Shown one piece after another: positions 27,207-37,945 of a stretch of DNA of 64,000 nucleotides (positions within the stretch are counted from its first letter, which is position 1; the number at the start of each line of letters is the position of its first letter). Under the pieces are notes generated by a model. It searched no databases and was not told the DNA's origin. It saw only the letters and a program-made list of their open reading frames with translations. The translations under genes were made by a program, and so were the position numbers. The stretch is from Burkholderia sp. BCC0322 (lineage in GTDB: Bacteria > Pseudomonadota > Gammaproteobacteria > Burkholderiales > Burkholderiaceae): the NCBI RefSeq assembly GCF_902833045.1, contig NZ_CADFDU010000003.1, positions 310,001-374,000 on the forward strand. Reading direction: 5' to 3'.

Positions 27207-29636
27207 TCATGCGGTTCGGTTGTCGAATACGACGACGAGGCGGCGCCATGCGCCATCCTGCGCATCCTGCTCGACGCGCGCGCCGCGCACGGCGACCGGG
27301 CCTTGCAGCGACGCGGGCAGCAGGATCTCGACGCGATCGGCCGGGCGCGCCGGGCGGCCGTCCCAGCGCACCGCTACGCCGAGCGTGCCCGACGCCTCGC
27401 GGCCGGTCTCGATGCGCCACAGCCCGTATTCGCCGTCGCGCCATGCTTCCGTCTCGCCGTCGTCCTCGACGCATTCGCCCTGTGCGACGCCGTCCTCGAT
27501 GCGCGGCGCGACGAGGAAGCCGCGCGTGTCGGCCCGCGCGCCGAAATGCTGTTCCGCGACGTTCAGCGGCAGCACGCGGCCCTCGCGCAGCAACATCACC
27601 GGCGTGTCGAACGGCGCGGGCAGCGTCACGCTCGTGCCGCCGTCGAACGACAGCGCGCTTGCGCAGCACATCCAGCGCGCGCCCGACGGCAGGTAGACGG
27701 TGCGCGCCGTCAGGCCGGGATCGACGACCGGCGCGACGAGCAGCCCGTCGCCGAGCATCATCTCGTCACATTCGTCGTAGCAGCGCGCATCGCCGGGGAA
27801 ATCGGCGAAGGTCGGCCGCAGCACGGGTTCGTAGCGCGTCGTCGACAGCCACAGCAGGTGATAGAGGTAGGGCAGCAGCCGGTAGCGCTGCTTGATCAGC
27901 GACGCAATCTGCTCGGTGATCTCCGGGTACATCCACGGCTCGTTGACGGTGCCGTCGTCGTTCCACGAATGGATGCTGAAGCGCGGCATGAATATGCCGA
28001 ACTGCACCCAGCGCAGCAGCAGTTCCGGCGACGGCGCGGGCCCGGAGAAGCCGCCGATGTCGTGACCGATGTTCGACACGCCCGACAGCGCGAGCCCCAG
28101 GCCCATCTTCAGGTTGTAGCGCAAGGTTTCCCACGACGTGTAGTTGTCGCCGGACCAGGTCTGCACATAGCGCTGCATGCCGGCGCCGCCGGAGCGCGAC
28201 ACCAGGAACGGCCGCTGCGCCGGCGCATGCGCGCGCTGCGCGTCGCGCGACGCGCGCATCATCAGCATCGTCTGCAGCACCTTCGCCTCGCGCGCGGGGA
28301 ACGGCTGGCCGAAGCCGTGTGCGATCGCGTCGGGCGACCAGATCTCGTATTCGTTGTTGTCGTTCCAGGTCGACTCGATCCCGTATTCGAGCAACGCCGA
28401 CGTGACCTGCTCGCGCCACCAGCGGTATGCGTCGGGCTGCGTAAAGTCGAGATATGCGCCGACTTCGTCCCAGAACTGCACCCACGCAGGCTCGCCGGAC
28501 GCCGAGCGGATCAGCAGCCCGCGCTTTGCGGCGTCGTCGAATGCGGGATGGTCGCGCAGCAGGCACGGCTTGATGTTCGCGCACAGGCGAATGCCGTGGT
28601 CGCGGTAATGCTTCACGAAGCCCTTCGCGTCGGGAAACTTGTCGCGGTTCCAGTTGAACACGTAGCGCTTCGCGCCGATCGACGTATAGCCCGACGACAG
28701 GTGGAACGAATCGCACAGGATGTCGTGCGTGTCGCACTGGTCGACGAACTGGTTCATTTGCTGCTGCGCGTCCGGCGCATCGGTGTAGCTCATCGTCGAG
28801 CCCGAATAGCCGAGCCCCCATTTCGGCGTGCGCGCGGGGCGCCCGGTGAGCCACGTGAAGCGCCGGGCGGCCGCGAGCGGCGTATCGGGCGATGCGATGA
28901 AGTAGTAGTCGAGATCGCCGTGCTCGGCGACGAAATAGCGGTACGGGCCGTGATAGTTGTCGAGCTCGCGGCCCATGTCGAACGAGCAGTCCGACAGCGT
29001 GTCGTAGAACAGCCCGAACCCCTGGCATGCATCGGGCGACCACGTGATGTAAAACGGAATGTGCTTGTACAGCGGGTCGGTGTGCTTCGCGCTGTAGCCC
29101 ATCGCGTCGATGTTGCGCATCTCGAAGCGCGCGCCGGTGCGGTCGAGGTCGCCCGCGCGTTCGCCGAGGCCGAACACCTTGTCGCCCCGCTCGCGGGCGA
29201 CGTAGTGATACGCGCGGTTGTCCCACCAGCCGAAGTTGTACGCCTGCGTCGCGCGATCGGCGAGCACAACGCGCCACGTGCCGTCCGCGCCGCGCATCGA
29301 CCACGTGCAATGGCCGCCTTGCCGGCGCACCACGACGCGAATCTGCGCGGTCTCGATACGCACGCCGTCGTCGTCTTCGACGAGCGTATAGGCGGGCAGG
29401 GCGAAGCCGTCGAGGTCGAGGCGGTCGCGCCCGTCGAGCGGCACGTCGTCGAGGCCCGGTGCGATCGACCAGGTGCGCGGGTTGCGCGCCGTCGCGTCGG
29501 GCAGCACGCGCACCCGCACGATGTCGTCCTCGAGCACGAAGATCTCGACGGTTGCGCCCGCCTCGGACGCGAGCAGCACACGGTTCGCGTGCTGATCGGC
29601 GACGCGGAACACGGGCGGATGAAGAAGCGAAGTCAT
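27207..29636 (-). CDS. Glycoside hydrolase family 31 (alpha-glucosidase/alpha-xylosidase-like)
   Basis: 809-residue retaining alpha-glycosidase with no signal peptide, so cytoplasmic. The N-terminal beta-sandwich (about 1-260) precedes the TIM barrel. The nucleophile is probably D426 in STWNDNNEYEIW, with D497 in TWSGDNYTSWE as acid/base; NIGHDIGGFSG and PRFSIHSW are further family motifs. The C-terminal third is the usual pair of beta domains. It lies between an MFS importer and a porin on one transcript, implying hydrolysis of an imported alpha-linked oligosaccharide or glycoside. Linkage and sugar cannot be read from sequence. Confidence 0.87.
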   Translation of the reverse strand: MTSLLHPPVFRVADQHANRVLLASEAGATVEIFVLEDDIVRVRVLPDATARNPRTWSIAPGLDDVPLDGRDRLDLDGFALPAYTLVEDDDGVRIETAQIRVVVRRQGGHCTWSMRGADGTWRVVLADRATQAYNFGWWDNRAYHYVARERGDKVFGLGERAGDLDRTGARFEMRNIDAMGYSAKHTDPLYKHIPFYITWSPDACQGFGLFYDTLSDCSFDMGRELDNYHGPYRYFVAEHGDLDYYFIASPDTPLAAARRFTWLTGRPARTPKWGLGYSGSTMSYTDAPDAQQQMNQFVDQCDTHDILCDSFHLSSGYTSIGAKRYVFNWNRDKFPDAKGFVKHYRDHGIRLCANIKPCLLRDHPAFDDAAKRGLLIRSASGEPAWVQFWDEVGAYLDFTQPDAYRWWREQVTSALLEYGIESTWNDNNEYEIWSPDAIAHGFGQPFPAREAKVLQTMLMMRASRDAQRAHAPAQRPFLVSRSGGAGMQRYVQTWSGDNYTSWETLRYNLKMGLGLALSGVSNIGHDIGGFSGPAPSPELLLRWVQFGIFMPRFSIHSWNDDGTVNEPWMYPEITEQIASLIKQRYRLLPYLYHLLWLSTTRYEPVLRPTFADFPGDARCYDECDEMMLGDGLLVAPVVDPGLTARTVYLPSGARWMCCASALSFDGGTSVTLPAPFDTPVMLLREGRVLPLNVAEQHFGARADTRGFLVAPRIEDGVAQGECVEDDGETEAWRDGEYGLWRIETGREASGTLGVAVRWDGRPARPADRVEILLPASLQGPVAVRGARVEQDAQDGAWRRLVVVFDNRTA

Positions 29637-29663
29637 GAATGCGATTTCCTATGAAAGCGAAGG

Positions 29664-30935
29664 TCAGGCGTGCCGTGCGAGCAGGCGTTCCTGCTTCGAC
29701 TGTCCGCGGATCAGCACCGCGAGCAGCGTGACGCCGATGATGTCGAACAGGCCGAGGCATGCGAACAGCGGCGCGTAGCCGATCTTGTCCGCGAGCGCGC
29801 CGACCAGCAGCGAGAAACCGAGCCCGCCGATCCACGCGGCCATCCCGGCGAAGCCGCTCGCGGTGCCGACTTCCTCGGAATCGAACACGTCGGCCGACAG
29901 CGTGTTGACGAGCGCGGAGATCATCTGGTGCGCGAAGCCGCCGACGCAGAACAATGCGATGGCCGTGTACGGCGACGCCACGAGACCGATCATCGCGGGC
30001 CCGAGCATCAGCACCGCGCCGAGCGCGACGCCGGCGACGCGCGACCACACGAGCGGCAGTTTGAAGCGGTTGGCGAGAAACGGCGACAGGTAGCCGCCCG
30101 CGATGCCGCCGGCGTCGGCCGCGAGAAACGGCATCCACGCGAAGATCGCGATCTGCGTGAGCGGCATGTGGCGCTCGGTCGCGAGGTACAGCGGAATCCA
30201 GAAGCTGAAGGTCTGCCAAGCGGGCTCGGCGAAGAAGCGCGGCAGCGCGATGGCCCAGAAGCGCCGCGCGGTGACCACGTCGCGGATGCGGCGCTTCGAC
30301 ACGGGCGGCATCGTCGCCTGGCCGTCGCGGATCAGCGCGCGCTCCTGCGGCGTGATGCGCGGATGATCGGCCGGCGACCGGTACTGCGTGTACCAGAGCG
30401 CGGCCCACGCGAAGCCGAGCGCGCCGGTGACCATGAATGCCGCCTGCCAGCCGAACCGCATCGAGATGAACACGACGAGCGGCGGCGCGATCGCGGCGCC
30501 GAGCGACGTGCCCGCGTTGAAGTAGCCGACCGCGACCGATTTCTCGCGATCGGGAAACCATTCGGCAACCGCCTTCATCCCCGACGGAATCGCGGCGGCT
30601 TCGAACAGGCCGAGGAAGCCGCGCAGGATGCCGAGCGACAGCCAGCCCGACGCGAAACCGTGCGCAACGCCGACCACCGACCACAGCATCGCGAACAGCG
30701 CGAACCCGAGCCTCAGCCCGATCAGGTCGACGACGAAGCCGCACACGGGCTGCATGATCGTGTAACCGATCTGGAACGCGCCGACGATGTACGAGTACTG
30801 CTGCGTCGAGATCGCGAACACCTGCTTCAGCTCGGGGGCGAGGACCGCGAGGGAATTCCGTGCGAGGTAATTGAGGATCGTGCCGAGACACACGAGCACG
30901 ATGATCCACCAGCGCAACGCCTTGACTGTCTTCAC
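29664..30935 (-). CDS. MFS transporter, ACS (hexuronate/ExuT-like) family
   Basis: 423-residue 12-helix permease. The first helix region (RWWIIVLVCLGTILNYLARNSL) and FNAGTSLGAAIAPPLVVFI are typical of the anion:cation symporter family that takes up hexuronates, galactarate and similar acids. It is the first gene of the leftward set and is followed after 27 bases by the GH31 enzyme. A charged disaccharide or glycoside of a sugar acid is a reasonable guess at the substrate. Confidence 0.83.
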   Translation of the reverse strand: MKTVKALRWWIIVLVCLGTILNYLARNSLAVLAPELKQVFAISTQQYSYIVGAFQIGYTIMQPVCGFVVDLIGLRLGFALFAMLWSVVGVAHGFASGWLSLGILRGFLGLFEAAAIPSGMKAVAEWFPDREKSVAVGYFNAGTSLGAAIAPPLVVFISMRFGWQAAFMVTGALGFAWAALWYTQYRSPADHPRITPQERALIRDGQATMPPVSKRRIRDVVTARRFWAIALPRFFAEPAWQTFSFWIPLYLATERHMPLTQIAIFAWMPFLAADAGGIAGGYLSPFLANRFKLPLVWSRVAGVALGAVLMLGPAMIGLVASPYTAIALFCVGGFAHQMISALVNTLSADVFDSEEVGTASGFAGMAAWIGGLGFSLLVGALADKIGYAPLFACLGLFDIIGVTLLAVLIRGQSKQERLLARHA

Positions 30936-31093
30936 TGCTGTCTCCTGTCGGGCAGGGCCGGCGCGTGGCGCCGGCCCGATCCATGACGACCATCCGTTCG
31001 GGTGGCCTGTTTCGCTTTATTTGTACGATGTCCGATCTTGGTGGGCGCCAATTTTCCCGGTTTGAGCCGGGATAGCGTCGTTCAAGTGAACAT

Positions 31094-31163
31094 TTCGACG
31101 TCGTCGAAGGTTGATGTTATCTGACGACTGATCATTTTCGAACATCCTATGTTCGAATTCGAA
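31094..31163. promoter_or_regulatory. Cluster of TTCGAA-type inverted repeats (operators)
   Basis: Within the 471-base gap between the divergent MFS and RpiR genes are three dyads: TTCGAC-GTC-GTCGAA (31094-31108), the perfect 9-3-9 repeat TTCGAACAT-CCT-ATGTTCGAA (31137-31157), and an overlapping palindrome TTCGAATTCGAA (31152-31163). A further ATTCGAAC lies near 31185. They probably bind one regulator, perhaps the adjacent RpiR protein, controlling one or both operons. A GTCGGGG-TTTT-CCCCGAC hairpin follows at 31199-31216. No gene is seen in the gap. Confidence 0.55.
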
Positions 31164-31406
31164 TCCGGTCAACGTGAAATTGCATTCGAACGAACTTGGT
31201 CGGGGTTTTCCCCGACTCACGAGGGCGGGCAGCAGGCGCGGCGCCGCTCGGCGATCACGCGCCAACGGCCCGTGCGGCGGGGCTGTGCGGGCGTCGGGCG
31301 TTTGAAAGGCGCGGGATGGGGCGTGACAACCGGAATGAAAATTTATTTCTTTTCAGGATTGTAGTTGTGTAAATTCATTTTCATCATCCTTGCAACCACC
31401 CTTCGC

Positions 31407-32351
31407 ATGACGCCTCTCGTTCCGCACGACGCCAGTCAAGACGAACCCGCGATTGCCGAGCGGATCGCGTCGGCGATGCCGTTGATGACGCCGATCCACC
31501 GGCGCATGGGGGAGTTCGTGCTCGCGAATCCGTTCCGCGCGGCGACGATGCGCATCGACGAACTCGCGCAGGCCGTGAACGCGTCGATCGCGACCGCGAA
31601 CCGCTTCGCGAAGGCACTCGGTTTCGACGGCTATCCGGCGATGCGCGCGGCGCTGGTGCGTGGCTTCGAGGCGACGCTCGGGCCGGTCGAGCGGCTGCGT
31701 TCCGCGCAGGAGCAGGAGCCCGGCGTACGCGGCGCTGCGTGGATCGATGCGGTATTCGACCAGGCCGTCGCGAACATCGAGAACACGCGCGCGCAACTGG
31801 ACGCCGCCGATGTCGAGGCCGCGGTCGAGGCGATCGTCGGCGCGCGTCGCGTGCTGATCCTCGGCGCGGGGTCGAGCGCGTTTCTCACCGGGCTGATGGA
31901 GCACGGACTGTCCGTCTGCCATGACAACGTACAGTCGCTCGCGCTGCTCGGCGGCCCGTCGCACGCGGCGCGGCGGTTGTATACGGCCGACTCGCGCGAT
32001 CTCGTGATCGCGCTGGCGTTTCCGCGCTACGTGAAGGACACGATCGAACTCGCCCGTCGCGCGGCCGCACGCGGTGCACGCGTACTGGGTATTTCCGACG
32101 GCCCGCAATCGCCGCTTGCGCCGATCGCGTCGCTGAACCTGTACGTCAAGGCCGAACGGCGCTTCGCGGCCACCTCGGAAGCGGCCGTGCTCGCGATGAT
32201 CGAGGCCCTGATCGACGCGGTCGCGCTGCGCACGCACCGGTCCGCGAAATCCGCGGCCGAGATGACCGAATTCCTGCTGCCGTGGCTCGTCCAGCCGCAA
32301 GCGACGCTGCCGGCCGCCAACCCTCCTTCTCACCGTCCGAAAAAAACATGA
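31407..32351 (+). CDS. MurR/RpiR-family transcriptional regulator
   Basis: 314-residue regulator with an N-terminal RpiR helix-turn-helix (MTPIHRRMGEFVLANPF, then MRIDELAQAVNASIATANRFAKALGFDGYP) and a C-terminal SIS phosphosugar-binding domain from about residue 130 (VLILGAGSSAFLTGLME). The ATG at 31407 is chosen; a TTG at 31365 is also in frame and neither has a good ribosome site. Its stop overlaps the isoaspartyl peptidase start (ATGA), so it is co-transcribed with the peptide-uptake genes and probably regulates them. A phosphorylated amino sugar such as a muropeptide derivative is a possible effector. Confidence 0.82.
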   Translation: MTPLVPHDASQDEPAIAERIASAMPLMTPIHRRMGEFVLANPFRAATMRIDELAQAVNASIATANRFAKALGFDGYPAMRAALVRGFEATLGPVERLRSAQEQEPGVRGAAWIDAVFDQAVANIENTRAQLDAADVEAAVEAIVGARRVLILGAGSSAFLTGLMEHGLSVCHDNVQSLALLGGPSHAARRLYTADSRDLVIALAFPRYVKDTIELARRAAARGARVLGISDGPQSPLAPIASLNLYVKAERRFAATSEAAVLAMIEALIDAVALRTHRSAKSAAEMTEFLLPWLVQPQATLPAANPPSHRPKKT

Positions 32352-33343
32352 CTTCATCCGCGATCGTTGCGATTCACGGCGGCGCAGGCACGATCCTGCG
32401 CGAGGCGATGGATTCCGACACCGAACGTCAATACCGTGCCGAACTGACCGCGATCCTGCGGGCCGCGCAGCAGGTGCTGGCCGACGGCGGCAGCGCGCTC
32501 GACGCCGTCACCGTCGCGGTGCGGATGCTCGAGGACTGTCCGCTGTTCAACGCCGGGCGTGGCGCCGTCTATACGGCCGAAGGCAGGCACGAACTCGACG
32601 CGGCGGTCATGGACGGCGCGACGCTCGGCGCCGGCGCGATCTGCTGCGCGACGCGCGTGCGCAATCCCGTGCTTGCCGCGCGGCGCGTGATGGAGGCGAG
32701 CGAGCACGTGCTGTTCGCGGGTGAGGGCGCCGATGCGTTCGCGGCCGCGCAGGGGCTCGAACTCGCGGAACCGGGCTACTTCGACACCGAGGCGCGTCAC
32801 GCGCAGTGGGTCAAGGCGTGCGCAGCGGCGGGCACCATGCTCGACCACGACGCGGCGAGTCTCGCGTTCGGCAAATCGCGGCAGCAGCCGGCCGAACCGC
32901 TCGATCCGGACCGCAAGCACGGCACGGTCGGCGCGGTCGCGTGCGACCGGCATGGTCACATCGCGGCGGCGACGTCGACGGGCGGCATCACGAACAAGCA
33001 GCCGGGGCGTGTCGGCGATTCGCCGATCATCGGCGCGGGCTGCTATGCGGACGACGCAACGTGCGCAGTGTCGTCGACGGGCACCGGCGAGATGTTCATC
33101 CGGCTCGCGACCGCGCATGACGTGGCCGCGCAGATCGCGTATCGCGGCGCATCGCTCGCCGACGCCGCGCACGACGTCGTGATGAACAAACTGCCGCGCC
33201 TGGCGGGCCGCGGCGGGATCATCGCGGTCGACGCGCAGGGCAATGTCGCGATGCCGTTCAACACCGAAGGGATGTACCGCGGCTACGCGCGCGTCGGTGA
33301 AGCGCCGGTGGTCGGCATCTATCGCGACGACGACACGGCCTGA
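32348..33343 (+). CDS. iaaA: Isoaspartyl peptidase/L-asparaginase (plant type)
   Basis: 331-residue N-terminal nucleophile hydrolase that cuts beta-aspartyl dipeptides. It has [11 protein letters not shown] at the N-terminus and the autoprocessing site [11 protein letters not shown], making T193 the nucleophile of the beta subunit; [25 protein letters not shown] follows in two blocks as in the family. It overlaps the RpiR gene by ATGA and precedes gsiABCD, the same order as iaaA-gsiABCD in E. coli. Confidence 0.9.
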   Translation: MTSSAIVAIHGGAGTILREAMDSDTERQYRAELTAILRAAQQVLADGGSALDAVTVAVRMLEDCPLFNAGRGAVYTAEGRHELDAAVMDGATLGAGAICCATRVRNPVLAARRVMEASEHVLFAGEGADAFAAAQGLELAEPGYFDTEARHAQWVKACAAAGTMLDHDAASLAFGKSRQQPAEPLDPDRKHGTVGAVACDRHGHIAAATSTGGITNKQPGRVGDSPIIGAGCYADDATCAVSSTGTGEMFIRLATAHDVAAQIAYRGASLADAAHDVVMNKLPRLAGRGGIIAVDAQGNVAMPFNTEGMYRGYARVGEAPVVGIYRDDDTA

Positions 33344-33372
33344 TCCCGGACCGCACGAGGAGGAAACCCACG

Positions 33373-35280
33373 ATGACTTCGAGCCGTAACCCGTCCGGCC
33401 TGGTGCTGCCCGAGCAGCGTGTGGTGGCCGTCGACGACCTGTCGGTCACGTTCCGCCGCGAAGGCGCGACGTTCGACGCGGTGCGCAACGTGTCGTTTCA
33501 CGTCGATCGCGGCGAGACGCTCGCGATCGTCGGCGAATCGGGCTCGGGCAAGTCGGTCACGTCGCTCGCGCTGATGCGGCTCGTCGAGCATGGCGGCGGC
33601 GCGATCACGAACGGCCGGATCGCGTTCCGCCGGCGCGGCGGCGCGCTCGTCGATCTTGCGCAGGCCAGCGGCGCGACGATGCGCGGCATTCGCGGCGCGG
33701 ACATTGCGATGATCTTCCAGGAGCCGATGACGTCGCTGAACCCGGTGTTTACCGTCGGTGACCAGATCAGCGAGGCGATCGCGCTGCATCAGTCGAAAAA
33801 CATGTCGGAAGCGCGCGCGGAGACGCTGCGGCTGCTCGAACTCGTGCGCATCCCGGAGGCGCGCCGCGTGTTCGCGCGCTATCCGCACCAGCTGTCGGGC
33901 GGGATGCGGCAGCGCGTGATGATCGCGATGGCGTTGTCGTGCCGGCCCTCGCTGCTGATCGCCGACGAGCCGACGACCGCGCTCGACGTGACGATCCAGG
34001 CGCAGATCCTGCAACTGGTGCGCGGGCTGCAGGACGAAATGAACATGGGCGTGATCTTCATCACGCACGACATGGGCGTGGTGGCCGAAGTGGCCGACCG
34101 CGTGCTCGTGATGTATCGCGGCGAGAAGGTCGAGGAGGGCGAATCGGAGCGCATCTTCGCGGCGCCTGAGCATCGCTACACGCGCGCGCTGCTCGCGGCC
34201 GTGCCGAAGCTCGGCTCGATGCAGGGCACCGATGCGCCCGAAAAATTCCCGCTGCTGAAGGTGGAGGGCGCGTGCGCGGGAGCACCGGCGGCGTCGCCCG
34301 CGCCCGCGGCGAACGACGACGCGCAGCCGCCTGTTGATCAGGCTGCAGCGCCGATCCTGCGCGTGCGCGATCTCGTGACGCGCTTCCCGGTGAAGAGCGG
34401 CGTGTTCGGCCGTGTGGCGCAATACGTGCATGCGGTCGAGCGCGTGAGCTTCGAACTGCACGCGGGCGAGACGCTCGCGCTGGTCGGCGAATCGGGCTGC
34501 GGCAAGTCGACCACCGGCCGTTCGCTGCTGCGCCTCGTCGAATCGCAGAGCGGCTCGATCGAGTTCGACGGCCGCGACATCAGCGCGCTGAAGGGCCCGG
34601 AGCTGCAGGCGCTGCGCCGGAACATCCAGTTCATCTTCCAGGATCCGTTCGCGTCGCTGAACCCGCGCCTGACCGTCGGCTTCTCGATCATGGAGCCGTT
34701 GCTCGTGCATGGCGTCGCGAGCGGCCGCGAAGCGCAGGCGCGCGTCGACTGGCTGCTCGACAAGGTCGGCCTGCCGCCGGAGGCCGCGCGCCGCTATCCG
34801 CACGAATTCTCGGGCGGCCAGCGCCAGCGGATCGCGATCGCGCGTGCGCTCGCGCTGAACCCGAAGGTCGTGATCGCCGACGAATCGGTGTCGGCGCTCG
34901 ACGTGTCGGTGCAGGCGCAGATCGTCAACCTGATGCTCGACCTGCAGCGCGAGCTCGGCGTCGCGTACCTGTTCATCTCGCACGACATGGCCGTGGTCGA
35001 GCGCATCAGCCATCGCGTCGCGGTGATGTATCTCGGCCAGATCGTCGAGATCGGCCCGCGCCGCGCGGTGTTCGAGGCGCCGCAACATCCCTATACGAAG
35101 AAGCTGATGAGCGCGGTGCCGGTGGCCGACCCCGCGCGCCGGCATGCGCCGCGCCAGCTTGCGGCGGACGAGATTCCGAGCCCGATCCGCGCGCTCGGCG
35201 ACGAGCCGGTCGTCGCGCCGCTCGTCGCGGTCGGCCCCGATCATTACGTCGCGACGCACCGCGTCGGCGGCGCGTACTGA
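33373..35280 (+). CDS. gsiA: Peptide/glutathione ABC importer, fused ATP-binding protein
   Basis: 635-residue double ATPase. The first half has [15 protein letters not shown] (about residue 55) and [15 protein letters not shown]; the second half has [15 protein letters not shown] (about residue 375) and [15 protein letters not shown], each with Walker B and an oligopeptide-transporter C-terminal extension. A low-complexity Ala/Pro linker (about residues 300-325) joins the halves. GGAGGA precedes the ATG. It drives the GsiCD permease. Confidence 0.88.
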   Translation: MTSSRNPSGLVLPEQRVVAVDDLSVTFRREGATFDAVRNVSFHVDRGETLAIVGESGSGKSVTSLALMRLVEHGGGAITNGRIAFRRRGGALVDLAQASGATMRGIRGADIAMIFQEPMTSLNPVFTVGDQISEAIALHQSKNMSEARAETLRLLELVRIPEARRVFARYPHQLSGGMRQRVMIAMALSCRPSLLIADEPTTALDVTIQAQILQLVRGLQDEMNMGVIFITHDMGVVAEVADRVLVMYRGEKVEEGESERIFAAPEHRYTRALLAAVPKLGSMQGTDAPEKFPLLKVEGACAGAPAASPAPAANDDAQPPVDQAAAPILRVRDLVTRFPVKSGVFGRVAQYVHAVERVSFELHAGETLALVGESGCGKSTTGRSLLRLVESQSGSIEFDGRDISALKGPELQALRRNIQFIFQDPFASLNPRLTVGFSIMEPLLVHGVASGREAQARVDWLLDKVGLPPEAARRYPHEFSGGQRQRIAIARALALNPKVVIADESVSALDVSVQAQIVNLMLDLQRELGVAYLFISHDMAVVERISHRVAVMYLGQIVEIGPRRAVFEAPQHPYTKKLMSAVPVADPARRHAPRQLAADEIPSPIRALGDEPVVAPLVAVGPDHYVATHRVGGAY

Positions 35281-35375
35281 AGGCATGCATCGCGACGGCG
35301 GTGCGCGAGCCTGCAGGAAGTCGAAACCGAAACGCCCAAGAGGCGTCACCGATTCACCGATAGGAGCCCAGCAAC

Positions 35376-36938
35376 ATGACCAAGCAGCATTCGTTCCCGA
35401 TGTTTCGTCCGCGCGCGTGTTTCGTCGCGCTCGCCGGCGCATTCGCGCTGCAGGCCGCAGTGCCCGCGTTCGCGCAGCAGACCGCGGTGATGGCGGTGGA
35501 TTCGACGTTTACGACGATGGACCCGTACGACGCGAACGACACGGTGTCGCAGGCCGTCGTCAAGTCGTTCTACCAGGGGCTGTTCGGCTTCGACAAGGAC
35601 ATGAAGCTCGTCAACGTGCTGGCGACCGGCTACGACGCGAGCCCCGATGCGAAGGTCTACACGATCAAGCTGCGCCAGGGCGTGAAGTTCCACGACGGCA
35701 CCGATTTCAACGCGGCGGCCGTGAAGGCGAACTTCGACCGCGTGACCGATCCCGCGAACCACCTGAAGCGCTACAACATGTTCCGCGTGATCGAGAAGAC
35801 CGAAGTGGTCGATCCGTACACGGTGAAGATCACGCTGCGCGAGCCGTTCTCGGCGCTGATCAACACGCTTGCGCACCCGTCGGCCGTGATGATCTCGCCG
35901 GCTGCGCTGAAGAAGTGGGGCCGCGACATCGCGCTGCATCCGGTCGGCACGGGCCCGTTCGAGTTCGTCGAATGGAAGCAGACCGACGACCTGAAGGTGA
36001 AGAAGTTCGCCGGCTACTGGAAGAAGGGCTATCCGAAGATCGACGCGATCGACTGGAAGCCGGTGGTCGACAACAACACGCGCGCCGCGCTGATCAAGAC
36101 GGGTGAAGCCGATTTCGCGTTCCGCATCCCGTTCGAGCAGGCGGTCGACCTGAAGGGCAACCCGAAGGTCGACATCGTGGAGCGGCCGTCGATCGTGCAG
36201 CGCTACGTGTCGCTGAACATGCTGCAGAAGCCGTTCGACAACCCGAAGGTGCGGCAGGCGCTGAACTACGCGGTGAACAAGGAAGCGCTCGCGAAGGTCG
36301 CGTTCTCCGGCTTCGCGACGCCGTCGACCGGCGTGGTGCCGCAGGGTGTCGACTACGCGACGAAGCTGGGCCCGTGGCCGTACGACCCGGCGAAGGCACG
36401 CGCGCTGCTGAAGGAAGCCGGCTATCCGAACGGCTTCGAGACGACGCTGTGGTCCGCCTATAACAACTCGACGTCGCAGAAGGCGATCCAGTTCGTGCAG
36501 CAGCAACTCGCGCAGGTCGGCGTGAAGGTGCAGGTGCAGGCGCTGGAAGCCGGCGAGCGCGTCGCGAAGGTCGAGAGCGCGCCGGATCCGGCTAAGGCGC
36601 CGGTGCGGATGTACTACATCGGCTGGTCGTCGTCGACGGGTGAAGCGAACTGGGCGATCACGCCGCTGCTGGCCGGCGCGTCGGCGCCGCCGAAGCTCGT
36701 CAACACCGCGTACTACAAGAACGACACGGTCGACGGCGACCTGACGAAGGCGCTCGAGACGGTCGATCGCGCGAAGAAGGCCGACCTCTACGCCGATGCG
36801 CAGAAGCAGATCTGGACCGATGCGCCGTGGATCTTCCTCGTGCAGGAGAAGATCGTGTATGCACGCAGCAAGCGGCTGCAGGGCGCGTACGTGATGCCGG
36901 ACGGCTCGTTCAATTTCGACGAAATCTCGCTGAAATGA
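35376..36938 (+). CDS. gsiB: Peptide/glutathione ABC importer, periplasmic binding protein
   Basis: 520-residue family 5 solute-binding protein. The signal peptide ends at AFA before QQTAVMAV. Family blocks [18 protein letters not shown] and [11 protein letters not shown] are present. It starts with AGGAG 10 bases upstream. It delivers peptides (glutathione in E. coli) to GsiCD. Codon use is notably uniform and lysine codons are almost all AAG, suggesting high expression. Confidence 0.88.
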   Translation: MTKQHSFPMFRPRACFVALAGAFALQAAVPAFAQQTAVMAVDSTFTTMDPYDANDTVSQAVVKSFYQGLFGFDKDMKLVNVLATGYDASPDAKVYTIKLRQGVKFHDGTDFNAAAVKANFDRVTDPANHLKRYNMFRVIEKTEVVDPYTVKITLREPFSALINTLAHPSAVMISPAALKKWGRDIALHPVGTGPFEFVEWKQTDDLKVKKFAGYWKKGYPKIDAIDWKPVVDNNTRAALIKTGEADFAFRIPFEQAVDLKGNPKVDIVERPSIVQRYVSLNMLQKPFDNPKVRQALNYAVNKEALAKVAFSGFATPSTGVVPQGVDYATKLGPWPYDPAKARALLKEAGYPNGFETTLWSAYNNSTSQKAIQFVQQQLAQVGVKVQVQALEAGERVAKVESAPDPAKAPVRMYYIGWSSSTGEANWAITPLLAGASAPPKLVNTAYYKNDTVDGDLTKALETVDRAKKADLYADAQKQIWTDAPWIFLVQEKIVYARSKRLQGAYVMPDGSFNFDEISLK

Positions 36939-37017
36939 CAGTGGTGATGACGGCGGTTCGTCCGCCATGCGGTGCCGGCGGCGCAAGCTGCCGGCACGCT
37001 GATTCGATCGGTGCCCC

Positions 37018-37938
37018 ATGCTGAATTTTCTCGTCAAACGCCTGTTCGGCCTGCTGCCGACGCTCGCGATCGTCGCGGTGCTGGTGTTCCTGTTCGTCCA
37101 CCTGCTGCCGGGCGATCCGGCGCGGCTCGCGGCCGGCCCCGAAGCCGACGATGCGACGGTCGCGCTCGTGCGTGCCGATCTCGGGCTCGACCGGCCGCTG
37201 CCCGCGCAGTTCATGACCTTCTTCACGAAGATCGCGCACGGCGACTTCGGCATGTCGACGCGCAGCAAGCGGCCGGTCTCGACCGAGATCGGCGAACGCT
37301 TCACGCCGACGCTGATGCTGACGCTCGTCAGCATGGTGTGGGCGACGGCGTTCGGGATGGCGATCGGGATCGCGTCGGCGGTGTGGCGCAACCGCTGGCC
37401 CGACCGCCTCGGCATGACGCTGGCGGTGTCGGGCATCTCGTTTCCCGCGTTCGCGCTCGGCATGCTGCTGATGGAAATCTTCTCGGTGAAGCTCGGCTGG
37501 CTGCCGGTCGTGCCGGACGGCTCGTGGAAAAGCTACGTGCTGCCGTCGCTGACGCTCGGCGCCGCGGTCGCGGCCGTGATGGCGCGCTTCACGCGAGCGT
37601 CGTTCGTCGAGGTGCTGAACGAGGATTTCGTGCGCACCGCGCGCGCGAAGGGCGTGCACGAGCCGATGGTGGTGCTCAAGCACTGCCTGCGCAACGCGAT
37701 GATCCCGGTCGTCACGATGATGGGGCTGCAGTTCGGCTTCCTGCTCGGCGGCTCGATCGTCGTCGAGGTCGTGTTCAACTGGCCGGGGCTCGGGCGCCTG
37801 CTCGTCGACGCGGTGACGATGCGCGACTACCCCGTGATCCAGGCGATCGTGCTGCTGTTTTCGCTCGAGTTCATCCTGATCAACCTGACCGTCGACGTGC
37901 TGTACGCGGTCATCAACCCGACCATCCGGTTCAAGTGA
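37018..37938 (+). CDS. gsiC: Peptide/glutathione ABC importer, permease
   Basis: 306-residue inner-membrane permease of the DppB type, with the first helix [29 protein letters not shown], here described by its ends, six predicted helices and the EAA loop [22 protein letters not shown] near residue 205. It pairs with the next gene, 7 bases downstream. Confidence 0.88.
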   Translation: MLNFLVKRLFGLLPTLAIVAVLVFLFVHLLPGDPARLAAGPEADDATVALVRADLGLDRPLPAQFMTFFTKIAHGDFGMSTRSKRPVSTEIGERFTPTLMLTLVSMVWATAFGMAIGIASAVWRNRWPDRLGMTLAVSGISFPAFALGMLLMEIFSVKLGWLPVVPDGSWKSYVLPSLTLGAAVAAVMARFTRASFVEVLNEDFVRTARAKGVHEPMVVLKHCLRNAMIPVVTMMGLQFGFLLGGSIVVEVVFNWPGLGRLLVDAVTMRDYPVIQAIVLLFSLEFILINLTVDVLYAVINPTIRFK

Positions 37939-37945
37939 GGCGCGC

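Noticed and set aside
27766-30993. 1075-codon minus-strand frame over the GH31 and MFS genes
   Set aside because: Arg/Ala/Asp-rich shadow; the other frame encodes well-conserved GH31 and MFS proteins.
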